Source: Archegozetes longisetosus
Taxonomy: Eukaryota; Arthropoda; Arachnida; Sarcoptiformes; Trhypochthoniidae
Assembly (NCBI GenBank): GCA_018873245.2
Contig: JAEMBT020000009.1
Location: 2,510,001-2,574,000, forward strand
Direction of reading: 5' to 3'
Length of the DNA stretch: 64,000 nt
A program made the translations under genes and the position numbers. Shown in pieces: positions 22,559-35,303 of this stretch (the stretch's first letter is position 1; each line of letters opens with the position of its first letter). The notes under the pieces are model-generated. The model had not been told where the DNA came from, made no database searches, and saw only the letters and a list, made by a program, of their open reading frames with translations.

Positions 22559-23813
22559 TTAAGTTTCGTCACATATTCTGTCATAAAAATAATTACCAAT
22601 AAAGATAAAAATAAGAACATATTTAACCATAAATTGAAAAGTGAATGGAAAATATTAATTTTATATTTCATATCTACAGTTATAATCAACAGCATCGTCA
22701 AGGAGGTTATAGACTACTGAAGATTTTCAAATGTTCGAAGCCCGATTGCTGTAGTCAAATGAAATCGCATATTGAAAAATTAAACTATGTTATCGTGTAA
22801 ATTATTGCTATGAATAAAAATAGGGTTTATTGGCAAATTTTAGCGAATATTATGAGCCAACGGGTACTCGTTTGCCATAGAGTTTACATTAGGCCTAGAA
22901 CCTGATTGTATTTCCTGTCATAGAGATAAGAAGGAGAATCTCCTTTGAAACCGGGGAAACTATACTATTATTATAACTAAATTTTAAATTCTGTCTCCAA
23001 CAAATATTTTCAGCCCCACAAAACTCAAAATGTTCATGATAGATTATTCTTGTCATAAAACTTATAAAATTTGATTTTATTGGAGCGGCTGATTGCGACC
23101 TACATTCACCAAATAATGCTTCGATAATAACGTGATATAATTTAAATTTAGAGAATTAGCTTAAGAAAAACTGAGTCTCAAAATTTTGGTAGTTTTTAAC
23201 ACATTATTGCATTGAGTAATGCATTAATAAAATGATTAAACTTTATATGAAAATATAAAACATAAAACATAATTTGATAACTTTTCTGAAATAATAAAAA
23301 CCGATTCATAAATACAAAATTGATAACTGCCTAACAATTACTCGTTTGCAACAATCTTTTGAGTTAACTAAAGAGTAATTTAGTTTCTAAGAGAAAATAA
23401 GTGAAATCATAACATTTATTTGTTCTATCATTCATTCAGATAAGCGCTGAATTGGGTGAGAGTCATGTTCTAACTTATTTATCGCAATAATAAAATATAG
23501 TAAGAAAAATAAGGTTTTCTTAGATCTTAAGTACTTTTTAATGGTTCTTATTGAAAAATACAAATATTTACATTGATTAGATTTATTTTAAAAGTTCAAT
23601 ATTTGGCCTAATTTTCATTACACTGAACAATCTGTTACTCTTCTCAGTGACGAATCACATAAAGCTTGTCTTAAGTATGTCGTACATACTGAGAATATGA
23701 ATAAATGAAATATTGCTCAAGCCATAACTAATCACATTATAGAGGCTCTCAAATGAAACTTTAATATTTTATTTGCACGAATTCCAAATGGTGTGTTAGA
23801 TTTTATATTTGAC
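22559..23813. other. Intergenic, no gene seen
   Basis: Spacer between the subtilase promoter and the 3' end of the DEG/ENaC locus. AT-rich, with no coding or repeat signal recognised. Confidence 0.5.
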
Positions 23814-25145
23814 TTATGTTAACACTCTTTTTATCAAGCTTATTAAATTGCTTGAAATGTTTGAAATTATTGATGCGACTGAGACAAGTAGTGAAACAAA
23901 ATAGTCAACTAATAGTAAAAGGACCAAAAATAATTTCTTCATAATAATTGTTGACTTCAACCTAATTAGTTTTGAATAATCAATAATAAAGTTGATCAAA
24001 CTTTTCAAAGAGACACCAAACCAAAGACCCAAAAGCCCTCCGATATAAGTTAAATAATCTAATGATAACATATCTGGTGTTTGTTCGTATATAATAAATG
24101 GTTGCTCTGAATTCCAAAACATATAATCCATTATTTGAAAATTGTGGACCGTAACAGTTAAAATGCCGACTTCATGTGCGAACATTTTTTCTTTGACACA
24201 ATTTTGAGGACACAAAGTCTCGCACTTTTGTGCACTTATGCTGCTTTCGCATTCTTTAATTTGGGATTCATTGCATCTGAAACTGTAGTTTTTGAAACTT
24301 TGATCCAATTGTCTGACAATATCGTTATAAAGCCAAACAAAACATTTTTGTATTTGTTCACAGAAATATCTGAAGCATTGTCTCAAACAATCTTCATATG
24401 AGATGGAATCGAATGGGTTATTACTTTTATCATAATAACTACATTGAGAACTATAAGGACTTTCCAAAAGTATTTGTGTTGTTTTAGTCAATGAACAAAA
24501 CATAGAATGGGCTAAATCTGATGAGCGATGCACTACAAACAGTTGACCGACTTGTATATAGAAAAATATAAATGGTCTGTCCCAACAATTAGAATCATTA
24601 AAAACTGTTTCATTTACCGAAATTTTTATAAGTGGTTCTTTATTTAACATCGGTTTCTTATTGTTGACACCAACTTTTTTATTATCGAATAGTAAGCATT
24701 CGAACCACTCGGAAGATATCAAATGAAATTCAACTTCAATTAAATGATTTGATTTATTGCATGCAGTTACATTTTCATTAGAGAATCCATCAAATTCTAC
24801 ATAAATTCCACATTCAATAAATTTGTTTATGCGAGAAGTTTTTGTTTTCTCTTCTATTGAATATGAAACAGTTTTTCGTCCACTAATATTCCTCTCATGA
24901 CTGCCATTATTCGAGTTAGATTCAGACATATATTCAATATTGAAACAAAGCTTGACTATTGGTGGTGCAACTGACTCGTGGATAGGATTCTGCACTTTAA
25001 TCTCTACATGACTATCAAATTTTAAAAAATCAATTGTTGTTGTAGTCATTTGAATAGTGAGAACGATTGAGGATATCGTTATGAATAATGCCTAAAATGG
25101 AGAGTTTCAACTTTATAGAAAGCTATTGAATCGGTTTGTCTTACC
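23814..25145 (-). CDS. DEG/ENaC channel domain 3 (last exon plus upstream piece)
   Basis: Exon 25091-23814 encodes 425 residues of a complete amiloride-sensitive-channel domain. It runs from TM1 (ALFITISSIVLTIQ), the post-TM1 box (APPIVKLCFN) and a Cys-rich extracellular region with ESPYSSQCSYYD, to TM2 with the selectivity-filter pattern GLWFGVS. A hydrophobic C-terminus follows, ending at TAA. There is no start ATG before TM1. Instead a good acceptor (CATTTTAG|GC) lies at 25092, with a donor 53 bp upstream (AAG|GTAAGA at 25145). This links it to the end of the 25260-27845 reading frame, so it is probably the third domain of one long protein, not a separate gene. DEG/ENaC subunits form trimeric sodium channels. 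Confidence 0.8.
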
Positions 25146-27845
25146 TTAAATTTAAATTTTTCACAAAATGTTTGATCAGTCTGAATATCTCTATCGAGTT
25201 GAGAAAATCGAATGAAATCTTCATGAATTTCAACTGAAACACTCTCTTAGTTATATCTATCAAAATAGTTTGTAAGTCATAAACGGATAAACTACTCCAC
25301 AATCAAGCAGTCCTCCAATAGATATAATAAAATGAAAGAATGTCATCAATTCTTTACTCATTAAAATCATATACTTTTCTTCTAATGGTGTAATAGAGAG
25401 TTCAGTAGTGAGATGTTCAAAGATTCTGAAGATTGATTCCTCGCAAGGATTAAGACATTTATCGTTACACTCTTTTTCATCAACAGCTTCAAAATCTAAA
25501 TCATCACAAAAGGTTGAATTCAAGGAAATGTTGTCAAAAAGTGTTATTAGATTTAGTCTATTTCTAGGAATACAGTTATTCTTTTGCATAAATTCATTTA
25601 TCAGACAATAACTAATACAATGACCACGACTTCTGATTATTTTATTTGACTTGTAATCATAGCATTTGGTGTCATAAGGAGGCGGCAATCGTTCAAATTT
25701 TATCAGAGAGTATTTGAATACATTTTTATAATGAGATTCTGTGAATGCGAAAGATGGCAATTGGTTTTGATCGTGAACATATGTAGAAAACCTTTCCCTA
25801 TAAGATCTCCAAATAAAAATTTCACAATTGTGCGATTTATCAATGAATTTTTCATGATTTTTGAGTTTCGTTAAATTACTGAAGTAAGTAAAACATTTGC
25901 CCAAATTTGATTCACTCATTAGTATATCTTCTCTAGCGATACAATATTTATTTTCAATTTCCATGAATTTATCAAAATCCGAATAAATAATACATCTCAT
26001 GGATAGAGGCATGTAATTCATAATGAAATATTTTGAAATATTCTTTTCGTTTTTTATTGCTTGATTTAATGCTTTCAAAAATTCAAAGTTAGAACTAATG
26101 TCTATTCTTCGGCATTGAGGGCATGGATCATAAAAATTTGTCACATTCATATAATCTTTAATCAAGTTGAAATATGAACGATCAATAAGATGTTTAGAAG
26201 AATTTGAAACAAATTCTTCTCGACTACAAAGTGAAATCGAAGGAAAGTTTTCAGCTTTTAATGAGTTATTACTGTCTCTATAATTATCAGTTTTCACGTG
26301 AACAGTTGTTTTGAATGCTGTATATTCTTCAGTTAATTCAATAAATTGATAAATGAAACAACAGAAACTCAATGCGATCATTGGTTTTTTCATATTTAAT
26401 CGCTTAAAATGACCAATAAATGGCGTCAATTTAATCATAAGTGATGCAAGTTTGTTGAAAAGATAGTTGAATCCAATGAATGAAATTCGTAAAACGAAAC
26501 TCTCTAACAAATCTATTGTTATCTCATAGAGTACTTTCAGATCAACAGCAGACACTCCCAACCACAAAGACATAAGACTTCCAACACCAGTCAAGTAAGT
26601 AATCATTGAATATCTTGGATTCGCTGAATATTCAATAATGGGAGAATTTTTAGCTCTTATTTGAATTGATACCGGTCTTTTAGGATCAAGAATAGGTTTC
26701 TTCATTAGATTCTCTTCATAATACTCTTCATAACAATCTCTTTTGCAATTTTTTTTGCATTCATCAAAAATTTGTGACTCAATTATTTGATCACAAATTT
26801 TTGCATATCTCATATTTGTTTTTCTATTACTTGTGGTGGCGTGATTTCTGAGTAAAGGATTTTCTATACAACCATTGGATGAAATTTGTTTCTTTAAGAC
26901 ACAAAATTCTTTGCAGCCTTCATAAGAATGATAAAACTGATTGTCATCGTAATCATAACAATTTGTAGAATAAGGCCATTTAAGCAATTTGTATACCATT
27001 TTATTGAATCCTATCTCGTATCTCGCGGATGTTTGAATATTTACCAAAAAATTTGGAAGTATAAGTGATGCCTTTCGAGAGTGGATTCCAACTAATAGAA
27101 AATTATACATAAAATGCAAGTATTTCACAGAATCAAAATAATCATCAATATTGATTTGAAATTGAATAAAACTATCTCTAGTAAATTGAACTTTTTCAGA
27201 TTGGTTTCCAATATATTTATCTTCATGATTGAAATAAGAAAAACATTTTCCGAAATTATTAAATTCATCAAAGATTTCTACCAAATTGTTTACTTGTAAA
27301 CAATTAACTTTCTTCTGATTCTCATAGTTCACTTCGCACTCAATCCATTTATTTAAATGTAATGTTCTTTCGAATAATTGATCCAAAGTAACATTGATTT
27401 TTGTCCTGTTCCTGACTTTTTCCAATAAATTATAAGAAATGTAATTGTATTTGTGACCAATTTCTCGACAGTATGATATCAGTTCATCTATATAATGCGC
27501 ATTTGAAATGGAAGAAAAAACTATATTTCTTTGAGTACAGTTTTCAAATTTTCGATAGATAGGTAGTAATCTTGAATGAATTTCTGGATAAAATATTTTG
27601 ATTTGAGTTCGAGTAATGAATGCAACTCTTGGTGTGCAAAAAGTGATTGATGGCAAATCTAGTTCTCTATCATATTTGACATCTACTCTAAAACTAATTG
27701 GATATGAAAAGTAATCCATTGACAAATAAGCAATTTGCATAAACATTATTATAAAACATAAAGTTTTGATAATATTGCGAGTTGTTACGATCATGATCAT
27801 TTTTTCAAATACTAATGTGAAAGTTCTTTCACATAAGCTGCACAT
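25146..27845 (-). CDS. Tandem double DEG/ENaC channel protein (domains 1 and 2)
   Basis: One frame of 861 residues contains two full channel domains. Domain 1: TM1 about 24-42, LPSITFC at 64-70, WPYSTNCYDY at 290-299, TM2 with SLWLGVS at 426-432. A linker of about 50 residues follows. Domain 2: TM1 about 486-502, FPSISLC at 534-540, PPPYDTKCYDY near 735, then TM2. At GGLL (about 25303) the frame is lost: one extra base there would restore GLW and a full TM2 plus a C-terminal tail to the donor at 25145. In that tail domain 2 has SLS where the filter should be GxS. Single domains are normally about 500-600 residues per gene, so two in one unbroken frame is unusual. The start is the ATG at 27845; no signal peptide is expected. 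Confidence 0.82.
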
Positions 27846-28464
27846 TTTTATTTCAAATAAAATATCTTTAGTTTTGATTACACTTAAGGTTAGAACTTTA
27901 TTTAATATGGCTCTCGTAATATTGATTATTTTCCAAATATCATGAGATAAATTCTACATGACAGCAAAGCTTCTTTTCACAAAAATCCATTGAATGACAG
28001 GTAAAATCTATTAAGGAAGTCTTCAAACAACTCTGAATGCAACACAGTAAAAATTCTACATATATATTTTGTTGACTTATTTGTGCTTAATTCATGTAAG
28101 ACTGTAATTAATATTCGAAATTTTATTAATATTAAACAGTACCAGTTTATGGATACTCTGTAAATTGATGCGTGAATAAATTTATCCCTGAAATTAAATA
28201 TTGTACAGAGAGAAAAATATTTAGGATTTTGCATTCGTATACTAATTAACTATTTGTATAGCATTCACTTTGCATGTTATTGCATCATTTCATTCAACTT
28301 CAATGTAATAGCTTATGAGGTATAATGTAAATGTTAAATTAAGCAGCTAAGTCATTTAAATTGAAATAATAACTCGAAGTGTCATACAGTAGTTGGTAGT
28401 AAAGTATACCATCTTATAGTACATCTGAATTAGATGATAGGTGCGAAGCGATCTAACGTATTAC
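27846..28464. other. Intergenic, no gene seen
   Basis: Upstream flank of the DEG/ENaC locus, AT-rich. An 85-residue open frame on the minus strand has no resemblance to known proteins. Confidence 0.45.
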
Positions 28465-28660
28465 ACCTTAGCTCATATAAGGTTTGGCTTAGGTTACTAC
28501 TTAGTAGAGCCAGGTTTATCTATTTTCTTGGGGGTTAGGCTTGGGTGGCACTTGTAGGGGCGGGGTCAACCGGAACGGCATTATGAGGTTAAAGATCACG
28601 TGTGTAAGAATTGTGGTAGACCCCGATTAGCGTTGGACTGAATGAGTTGTGCGTAAACGT
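28465..28660. repeat. Dispersed repeat, copy 2
   Basis: Second copy of the element at 17221-17470, beginning ACCTTAGCTCATATAAGG, in the same orientation. GC-richer than its surroundings. Confidence 0.55.
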
Positions 28661-29830
28661 GATGTTTGCACCCGTCATCAGTCTAACGAAAATTAACTTA
28701 CATTTTGACCGTAAAGCTAACAGCTACAAACCTAACGCACATAAAAGTTGTAAACTGTACTTTCCTTTTTATAATACATATACTTTATTTTTATTAAACT
28801 AAAAATAGATTAATGTTATACTTATATGAGTAACTACAAACTAAACAAACATAAAAGCTGCAAACACTTTTTATTTCACAATATGAAATCTATATTGAAA
28901 CTCATGAAGTAACTATTAATTTTTGTAAAATCAACTTTTTTCATATAAAAAGAGAGCAAAAATGATAAGCAGCATCCGCTCATATTAAATCCAGTCATTC
29001 AACTATAACAAAAGAGTTACTCTTGGTCTAGGAATGAGAAAAGCATATTAAAGTAGTTTTGTTTGAAGTTTGTCTGTTTATAGCCTTCTAAATGAAATGA
29101 ATTACATTGAACGTAGGTTAAATTTGAAGAGCTTTAATATTTAATTCTACAATAACCCATTAAATTAAAACTTGATTGTATTTGGTTGAAGTATGGGAAC
29201 ATTAAGTACTTATCCAAACATTTCTTAAGACATCCAAAATAGAGAGCAGTCTCAGACAACATTTAATCTTCAACCAAGCTATTACTATTATTACTATTAT
29301 GACTACTATTGAATAATAAAAGTATTCTGAAGCGTAAAATTGTGCACAAGTTTACTCATAGATGACTTCTACTATCAATATTTAATTTACATTAATAGAC
29401 AGTTTGCAAATCTAAATTAATTTACTACAAATTTAACTCATCAAATCTATTACTGGCCTTGAATAGCATCTTAATACGAACTATTTCTATCATAAAAGAT
29501 AAAATATATAATCAAATATGTTGTTTCATATCTTAAAACAATCACACAAATAAAATCTTTCATTTAGTACTTAAACGATTATTTAGTAATCAAACGAAAA
29601 TTACTTTGAGATGATTGAAGTGCCCTTCAGTGGTGACAGTCTTGTAAATTTACGCTATATCAAATAAAAGTGAAGTATTATCTCTAGAGCCATTTCTGAT
29701 AATAAAAGCTTGTGCTGTACACTCTCTGATAAGTGGTGCAGCTCTGGAGAACACTTGCACTCATCATAGATAAGTAATTAATCTTCATTTTAGCAAAGTT
29801 CAGCAAATAAGTTGTTATCAGTCAGTCATT
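28661..29830. other. Intergenic, no gene seen
   Basis: AT-rich spacer with a short (TTA)n/(CTA)n stretch near 29280-29310. Upstream region of the phosphotransferase-like gene. Confidence 0.5.
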
Positions 29831-29836
29831 GGTATA
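29829..29836 (+). promoter_or_regulatory. TATA box of the phosphotransferase-like gene
   Basis: GGTATAAAACTATAAAAG lies about 60 bp before the ATG at 29895, giving two overlapping TATAAAA candidates at a suitable distance. Confidence 0.45.
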
Positions 29837-29894
29837 AAACTATAAAAGTTTTGGTTGTTCTCGTAGTTTTTTCTCAGTCGTGTTTTGCATAATA

Positions 29895-32800
29895 ATGGGT
29901 TCTCTAATATCTTTACCAATTGCATTCCTTATACAAAAAGTTTTCAACATCCAAATAAATGTTAATATATTTGGGTATTTGAATTCGAAATTGAAGCAAT
30001 TTTTTTCAAAAAAGCCCATCATCATTAAAAAAAGATTTGACTTTTTTGATCCGCGAGCACTCAATGATTTGAAGAAAATCGGTCTATTGCCAAATGACAA
30101 AGAGTTTGAGCTTGAACTACCGAATCAGGTCAGAATTAACTTTTATTTTCAAGTCCTTTCTATTAAAAGAATTGAAAATTGTTTTACGCAAAAGTTGAGG
30201 CCTTTTTTTATTTCCATATTAAATATATTTATATTACTTTAGTTTTCTATTCCAAACAGCGTTAAATGAAATATTATCGTCAAAATTCTCTTGAAGGAAA
30301 AATAAGTCCCAATTTTTAGGATGAAGTTGAAACTCTGTTATTCTTAAATAAAACTCAATAATATCTTATAAATTTTTAGATACTTACTTATTTTCGAAAT
30401 CCTTAATATCTTTATGTATTCTAAATTATTTTTAAAACTTTGTGTTTTAAATCTTTTCCTAAATCAAGCGTAAGAACGAAGACGTGAGTATAATAGGACT
30501 GAATTCTTGGGGTCAAGCATTGCATTTGCGATTGAATTGGAGACCACAAAATGCAAATACTTCTGCTATTAATGTTGATTTTATTTTCGAAGACGGAAAG
30601 GGAAACACATATTTCATGAATGAGCTCAGTCTCATTCCATATGACTTGAACAAACACGAATATAGAGCTCCAGGGATTTCGTTAGAAATTCTGAGTCCAT
30701 TTCGTCGGCTAAGGATTAAATTTCGAGGATATCTGCATAAAAATGGTTCAAATGAATTAGTTTTCGTTAAATTCAGAATCTTATGGATTGCTATTTCAAA
30801 TGTTTTCGATCTTCAAAGCGATCACAATCAACAATTCATAAGTGAAGAAATTGCAAAAAATTCTAATACTGTAAAAGAGGTTGAGTTTGAGGACAGGTTT
30901 GAACAGTTCGGACAAATGAAGGGAACGATTCAATTCAATAATGATCCCGAAGAAAAGGTTTTCTTATGGGGAAATAAAAGCAAAAAATATGAGGATCAAA
31001 GTAATAGACAAGTTCGACGATTATTTGGTTACTCAAAGGTATGAAATTAAATGAAAATAATCACTCTTTCAAGAAAATGCCTCTAAAGAAGGCTATACTT
31101 ACAAGAAATATATATGGAGAGTATCTCGTCATTACCAGACATTAGATTAACACAGTGCGATCCTTTTAAGTGTTCGCACCTAAAACGTAGTTATAACGGT
31201 TTTACTATAACAGATAAACACTTGAAACTAGATGTAAATAATCGCTCTTTTATGAAAATGCTTTTAAACAATGCAAAACATAAGAAACATGTGGGCAATA
31301 TCAAGTCCTTATCAGACATAAGACTAATATAAAAGTGATTTATATACTTGCACTCAACTGATAGAGAACCATTACTTGAAATTAAACTGAATCCTTGAGA
31401 TCTAACATGTCAATTCTTATATTTTGTTTATAGAAAGGATGGATATTTCATATCGGATCAGTTGTCGATAAGTCAAACGAAGTCAGGTATGAAAGTCAAA
31501 GTTTCCTCAAATGTATTTTCATAAACTCGTCCAACTTTTTATCACAAAAACCGTTTAAGGAAATGACATATTTAATGATATCGAATTTGATTAAAAAATC
31601 CAATCCTATGTTCAAAATAAAGTTAATTATTTAAGTGATATGAAAATATAGATAAGTTCCGATAACTTCAAGTATATCTTTTGCTCACAGTTATCGCTAT
31701 GGATTCGCTTATTGGGGAAAAACACTTATATTTCCGATCGAATTTCTCACTGATATTGATCTGACCACTCAATCATTAGAAAATGAGTTCAACTTTTCTC
31801 TGTCCTCTTGCGGTAAAGTTTTCAATGTGACGGTCAGCAAAGGAAGACTCAATAAAAATATACTCGAAATCACAATTAATGGACACGAGGGCAGAGCTGT
31901 GTATATGAATGAAAGCGAAACAATCAAATTTAAAGCACCAAAATGTGAAATACATTTCCCATGTAGTGATAAAACAAGTGAATTAGTGTTACCACTCACT
32001 GATCAACGAACTGAAAATGTGTTCGTATCTGGAGGAAAGGGTTCATCATTGGCCTCACTTCATATTCTGAGTAAGAGACCTGGCAAATCAGAAGCATTCG
32101 AAGTTCCAAACGGAATAATAGTTACCTGCAATGCATATGAGCTGATGATTGACAAAAATAAACAAATATCAGACTCTATTAAAAAGTTGAAAACTCTTGT
32201 CAGGTATAGTCAGTTAATCATTTTATATGAATTTTAGAAAATTTGTTAGATTCTTATCCCTAAAACTCTCGTTTTTATTTCCCTATACTCAGTAAAACCG
32301 ATGAACTGAAGAAAGAATGTGAGAATGTGGTCAATGTTATTAAGTCAGCGCATTTACCAAATCTAATAAAAGATCAAATTCGTTCAAATCTTGAGTCAAT
32401 CTATGGTGTAGTTGAATTAAATAACAAGCTATTCGCTGTTCGGTCATCGGCTTCAGGAGAAGATTCCGATGAGATGTCAGCAGCCGGACAGATGACCACT
32501 TATTTGGGAGTCAAAGGATTGGAAGCTATTTATTCATCTGTTATGAAGTGCTGGTCATCCCAATTTGAATTTGTTGCTGTTGAGTATAAACGTGGTTACG
32601 GACAGGATATTGATTCCATGATGGCTGTTGTCATTCAGGAAATGGTTAATTGTGATTCTGCTGGAGTTTTGTTCACCTGTGATCCATTGACTGGTGACGA
32701 ACGAGAAATCATTATTACTGCGAATCATGGAATTGGAGAAAGTGTTGTGTCCGCCTTAGCAGAACCTGATACTATCAGAGTTAAGGTCAATATAACAGAT

Positions 32801-35303
32801 AATTCTTTTGATAGTCGAACGATTGAAGGAATCAAATCAATTGCTATCGGATCTAAAGCTAAATGTATTAAAGTCATTGATTCAGATGGTGGAACAGTTG
32901 AGATCAATAATCAAAATCAAAATAAGTGCTGTATTAGTGATGAGAACGCTATAAGACTAGCAGATATCGCTTTAAAGGTATGACTCACTGTACTGATAAC
33001 ATATAAAATGCTTAAACTTCCGAGAATTAATCTAAATCTCAGTGTCGTTTCAATGAAATTTTGACAATTTCAGATACAAAAGTTTTACGGCAGTGTTCGT
33101 GACATTGAATGGGGTATAAAGAATGATCGAATATTCATTCTTCAATCGAGACCTGTCACTAACTTGGATTCTAATTTTACTGAATTCGAGTTAATGCATG
33201 AGTTAGATGTTGGACTTCCTGCTGAAAGAGAATACTTATCCAAAGCCAATGTTGGGGAAGTGTTGCCCGGATGCTCTTCTCATATAAATTTGACATTCTT
33301 TATGAATTTGCTGATGGCGCTCTTTGTAACTGATTTACACGATACTGAAGGACTACCCCTTCAATTTTATTGTCCTTATGCTCCTTCAGATATGGCGCGA
33401 GTTTTCAACCATATGTTCATCAATTTAAAAAATGTAAGTCATTTGATCATACAATTTTATAACTGTAATAATAATAATAATAATAATAATATGTTTTTAG
33501 TCTGAGTTTTTCAAAATGTCAAAAAACGAATCGAATTATACAAAAGCTATCGTTTTAGCAGTATTTGGTCATGAAATTACTGATCCAGATATTAGAGAAG
33601 ATTGTGCTGATGTTTCACAAAATGATTCATTGAAGGCTAGATTTTGGAGAGAATTCTATTTATCTCCATATATGATTTACCCAAAATACTTTGTTGATCG
33701 CTATAGAAATATGATTCATAATGAAAGATATGTTTTGGATAAGAAATATTCAACTCCCAGCGAGATGTTTGCTGATATGTGTCGTAAATCTGATTGTATA
33801 ATGAAAGTGAGACTAAACATAAAGATTTAAATTACTCCTTACTAATTGAGATTATTTTAGGATGCAATGGTTCACATCAGAACAACTAATGCCTCTTCAA
33901 TGTTTAATCACTATATAATTTCACTTTTATCTCAAGAAAAAGATAGTAAATAAAGAATTCTTAATAACTCTAATCAAATAGCTATAAAATTTGATTCTAT
34001 TTTGCAATAGATCCACATATTTTTACTGACTTCGCATATTTGATGTCTCAATGTGGGTCATTAGTGAGTGCTGACGTTCCTTTAGCATTGGGAAAATTGG
34101 CACAATCAATTGAAGATCCACAAAAGTTTCGCGAACTCAGTGATGAGGAAGCCTTAAAATATCTTCAAACATCGAATACTAAGAGTAGTGAAAGCTTCAA
34201 AAATTTCATTAAAACGCATGGACATAGAGGCTATAAAGAGTTCGATACTCTTAATAAGGTCTGGAGAGACGATCCTATTCCTGTTATTAGGTCACTAAAG
34301 GTATACATCAATTAGTAGTTGATTGAAAGAAACAATTATGTTTTCGTTTCAAATGATTTTCTTTAATTCAAGACAATGCTTACCAGCGATGTATCTGCTT
34401 ATAAGGCTCACGATAAGACTTCTACCTCAGAAATAATTGATTCTCTTAAAACTCCCCTTAACTTTCATCGAAAAATCTTATTGAAATACGTTGTTTTACC
34501 ACTTGCGAGACGTGCTGTTGCAATGAGGGAAGAGACTAAATCTATAATAGTCTATGCATTCGACTTGGCTCGACAGTCGATGTGGAAATTAGCGGATCGA
34601 ATGCATTCGGAGGGACTCATTCCTGAACTGGATTTGATATTCCATATGACTGTTTATGAGATCGACCAATATTTTAAGTCTCGAAATCCACTTTTTATAA
34701 CCAAAGCTAAACAAAGAAAGAAACTTTATTTTAAAATGGAAGAGTGGAAGTTCGATGAAATCGTTAAAGGATATGATTTTCAGCCAAGAAATGTAAGCTT
34801 TTCCTTCATATAGTGGGTTCAGAAAAGAAAATTACAAACTGGTTCTATTTCTCTTTTAGCTTCTTCAATACAATGATTTGAGTTTGAGCGGCGACCAAAT
34901 AATAAAAGGAACTCCAGTTAGTTTGGGGAAAATAATCGCGAGGTCTGTGTCGCACCTAACCTGGAGGATGCTGTCCACATCAAGGTATGAGAGTTTTCAA
35001 AAAATTATCAATCTTTAATTTGAAAAATACTTTGAATAATGGTAGCCTGGAGATATTCTGGTAACATACAGCACAGATATCGGATGGTCTCCTTATTTTC
35101 CTATGATTAGTGGTATAGCCACAGAAATTGGTGGACTTGTATCACACGGGGCCGTCATTGCTCGAGAATACGGGCTACCGTGCCTGATTGGGGCCACTGG
35201 TGCAACTCAAGTGTTCAAAACAGGAGATATGGTTCTACTAGATTGTGAAAATGGGACCATGTCTAAAGTTTCTGACCATAATCAAAACAGAATCATTGAA
35301 TGA
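29895..35303 (+). CDS. PEP-synthase / rifampicin-phosphotransferase-like protein, 12 exons
   Basis: Exons: 29895-30128, 30475-31038, 31434-31486, 31691-32203, 32293-32977, 33074-33433, 33501-33806, 33861-33945, 34011-34300, 34373-34792, 34860-34984, 35046-35303; about 1297 residues. After an N-terminal membrane-anchor-like segment (ISLPIAFLI) and a roughly 300-residue lectin-like region comes a PPDK/PEPS ATP-grasp domain. It starts at GGKGSSLASL (about 399), has AVRSSASGED (about 506) and ends at LQSRPVT (about 706). At the C-terminus is the swivelling phosphohistidine domain, GGLVSHGAVIAREYGLPC, with the catalytic His near 1246. The pyruvate-binding barrel of true PEP synthase is absent, as in rifampicin phosphotransferases and the long tick/mite proteins. 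The substrate is unknown. Exon 11 is one base short (AGGTC at about 34942 for an expected AGGGTC), which breaks the frame. Confidence 0.9.
33465..33492 (+). repeat. (AAT)n microsatellite in intron 6
   Basis: About nine AAT/TAA units between the donor at 33434 and the acceptor at 33500 of the phosphotransferase-like gene. It is likely length-variable. Confidence 0.8.

Noticed and set aside
25260..25320. Genuine C-terminus of the double channel protein at 25260
   Set aside because: The last residues after GGLL do not form TM2, whereas the neighbouring frame does, so this stop is an artefact of a one-base shift.
31114..31332. 72-residue frame inside intron 2 of the phosphotransferase-like gene
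   Set aside because: The flanking exons splice in phase without it. It has a small internal repeat (LPDIRLT / LSDIRLI) but no known domain and no acceptor that keeps frame.
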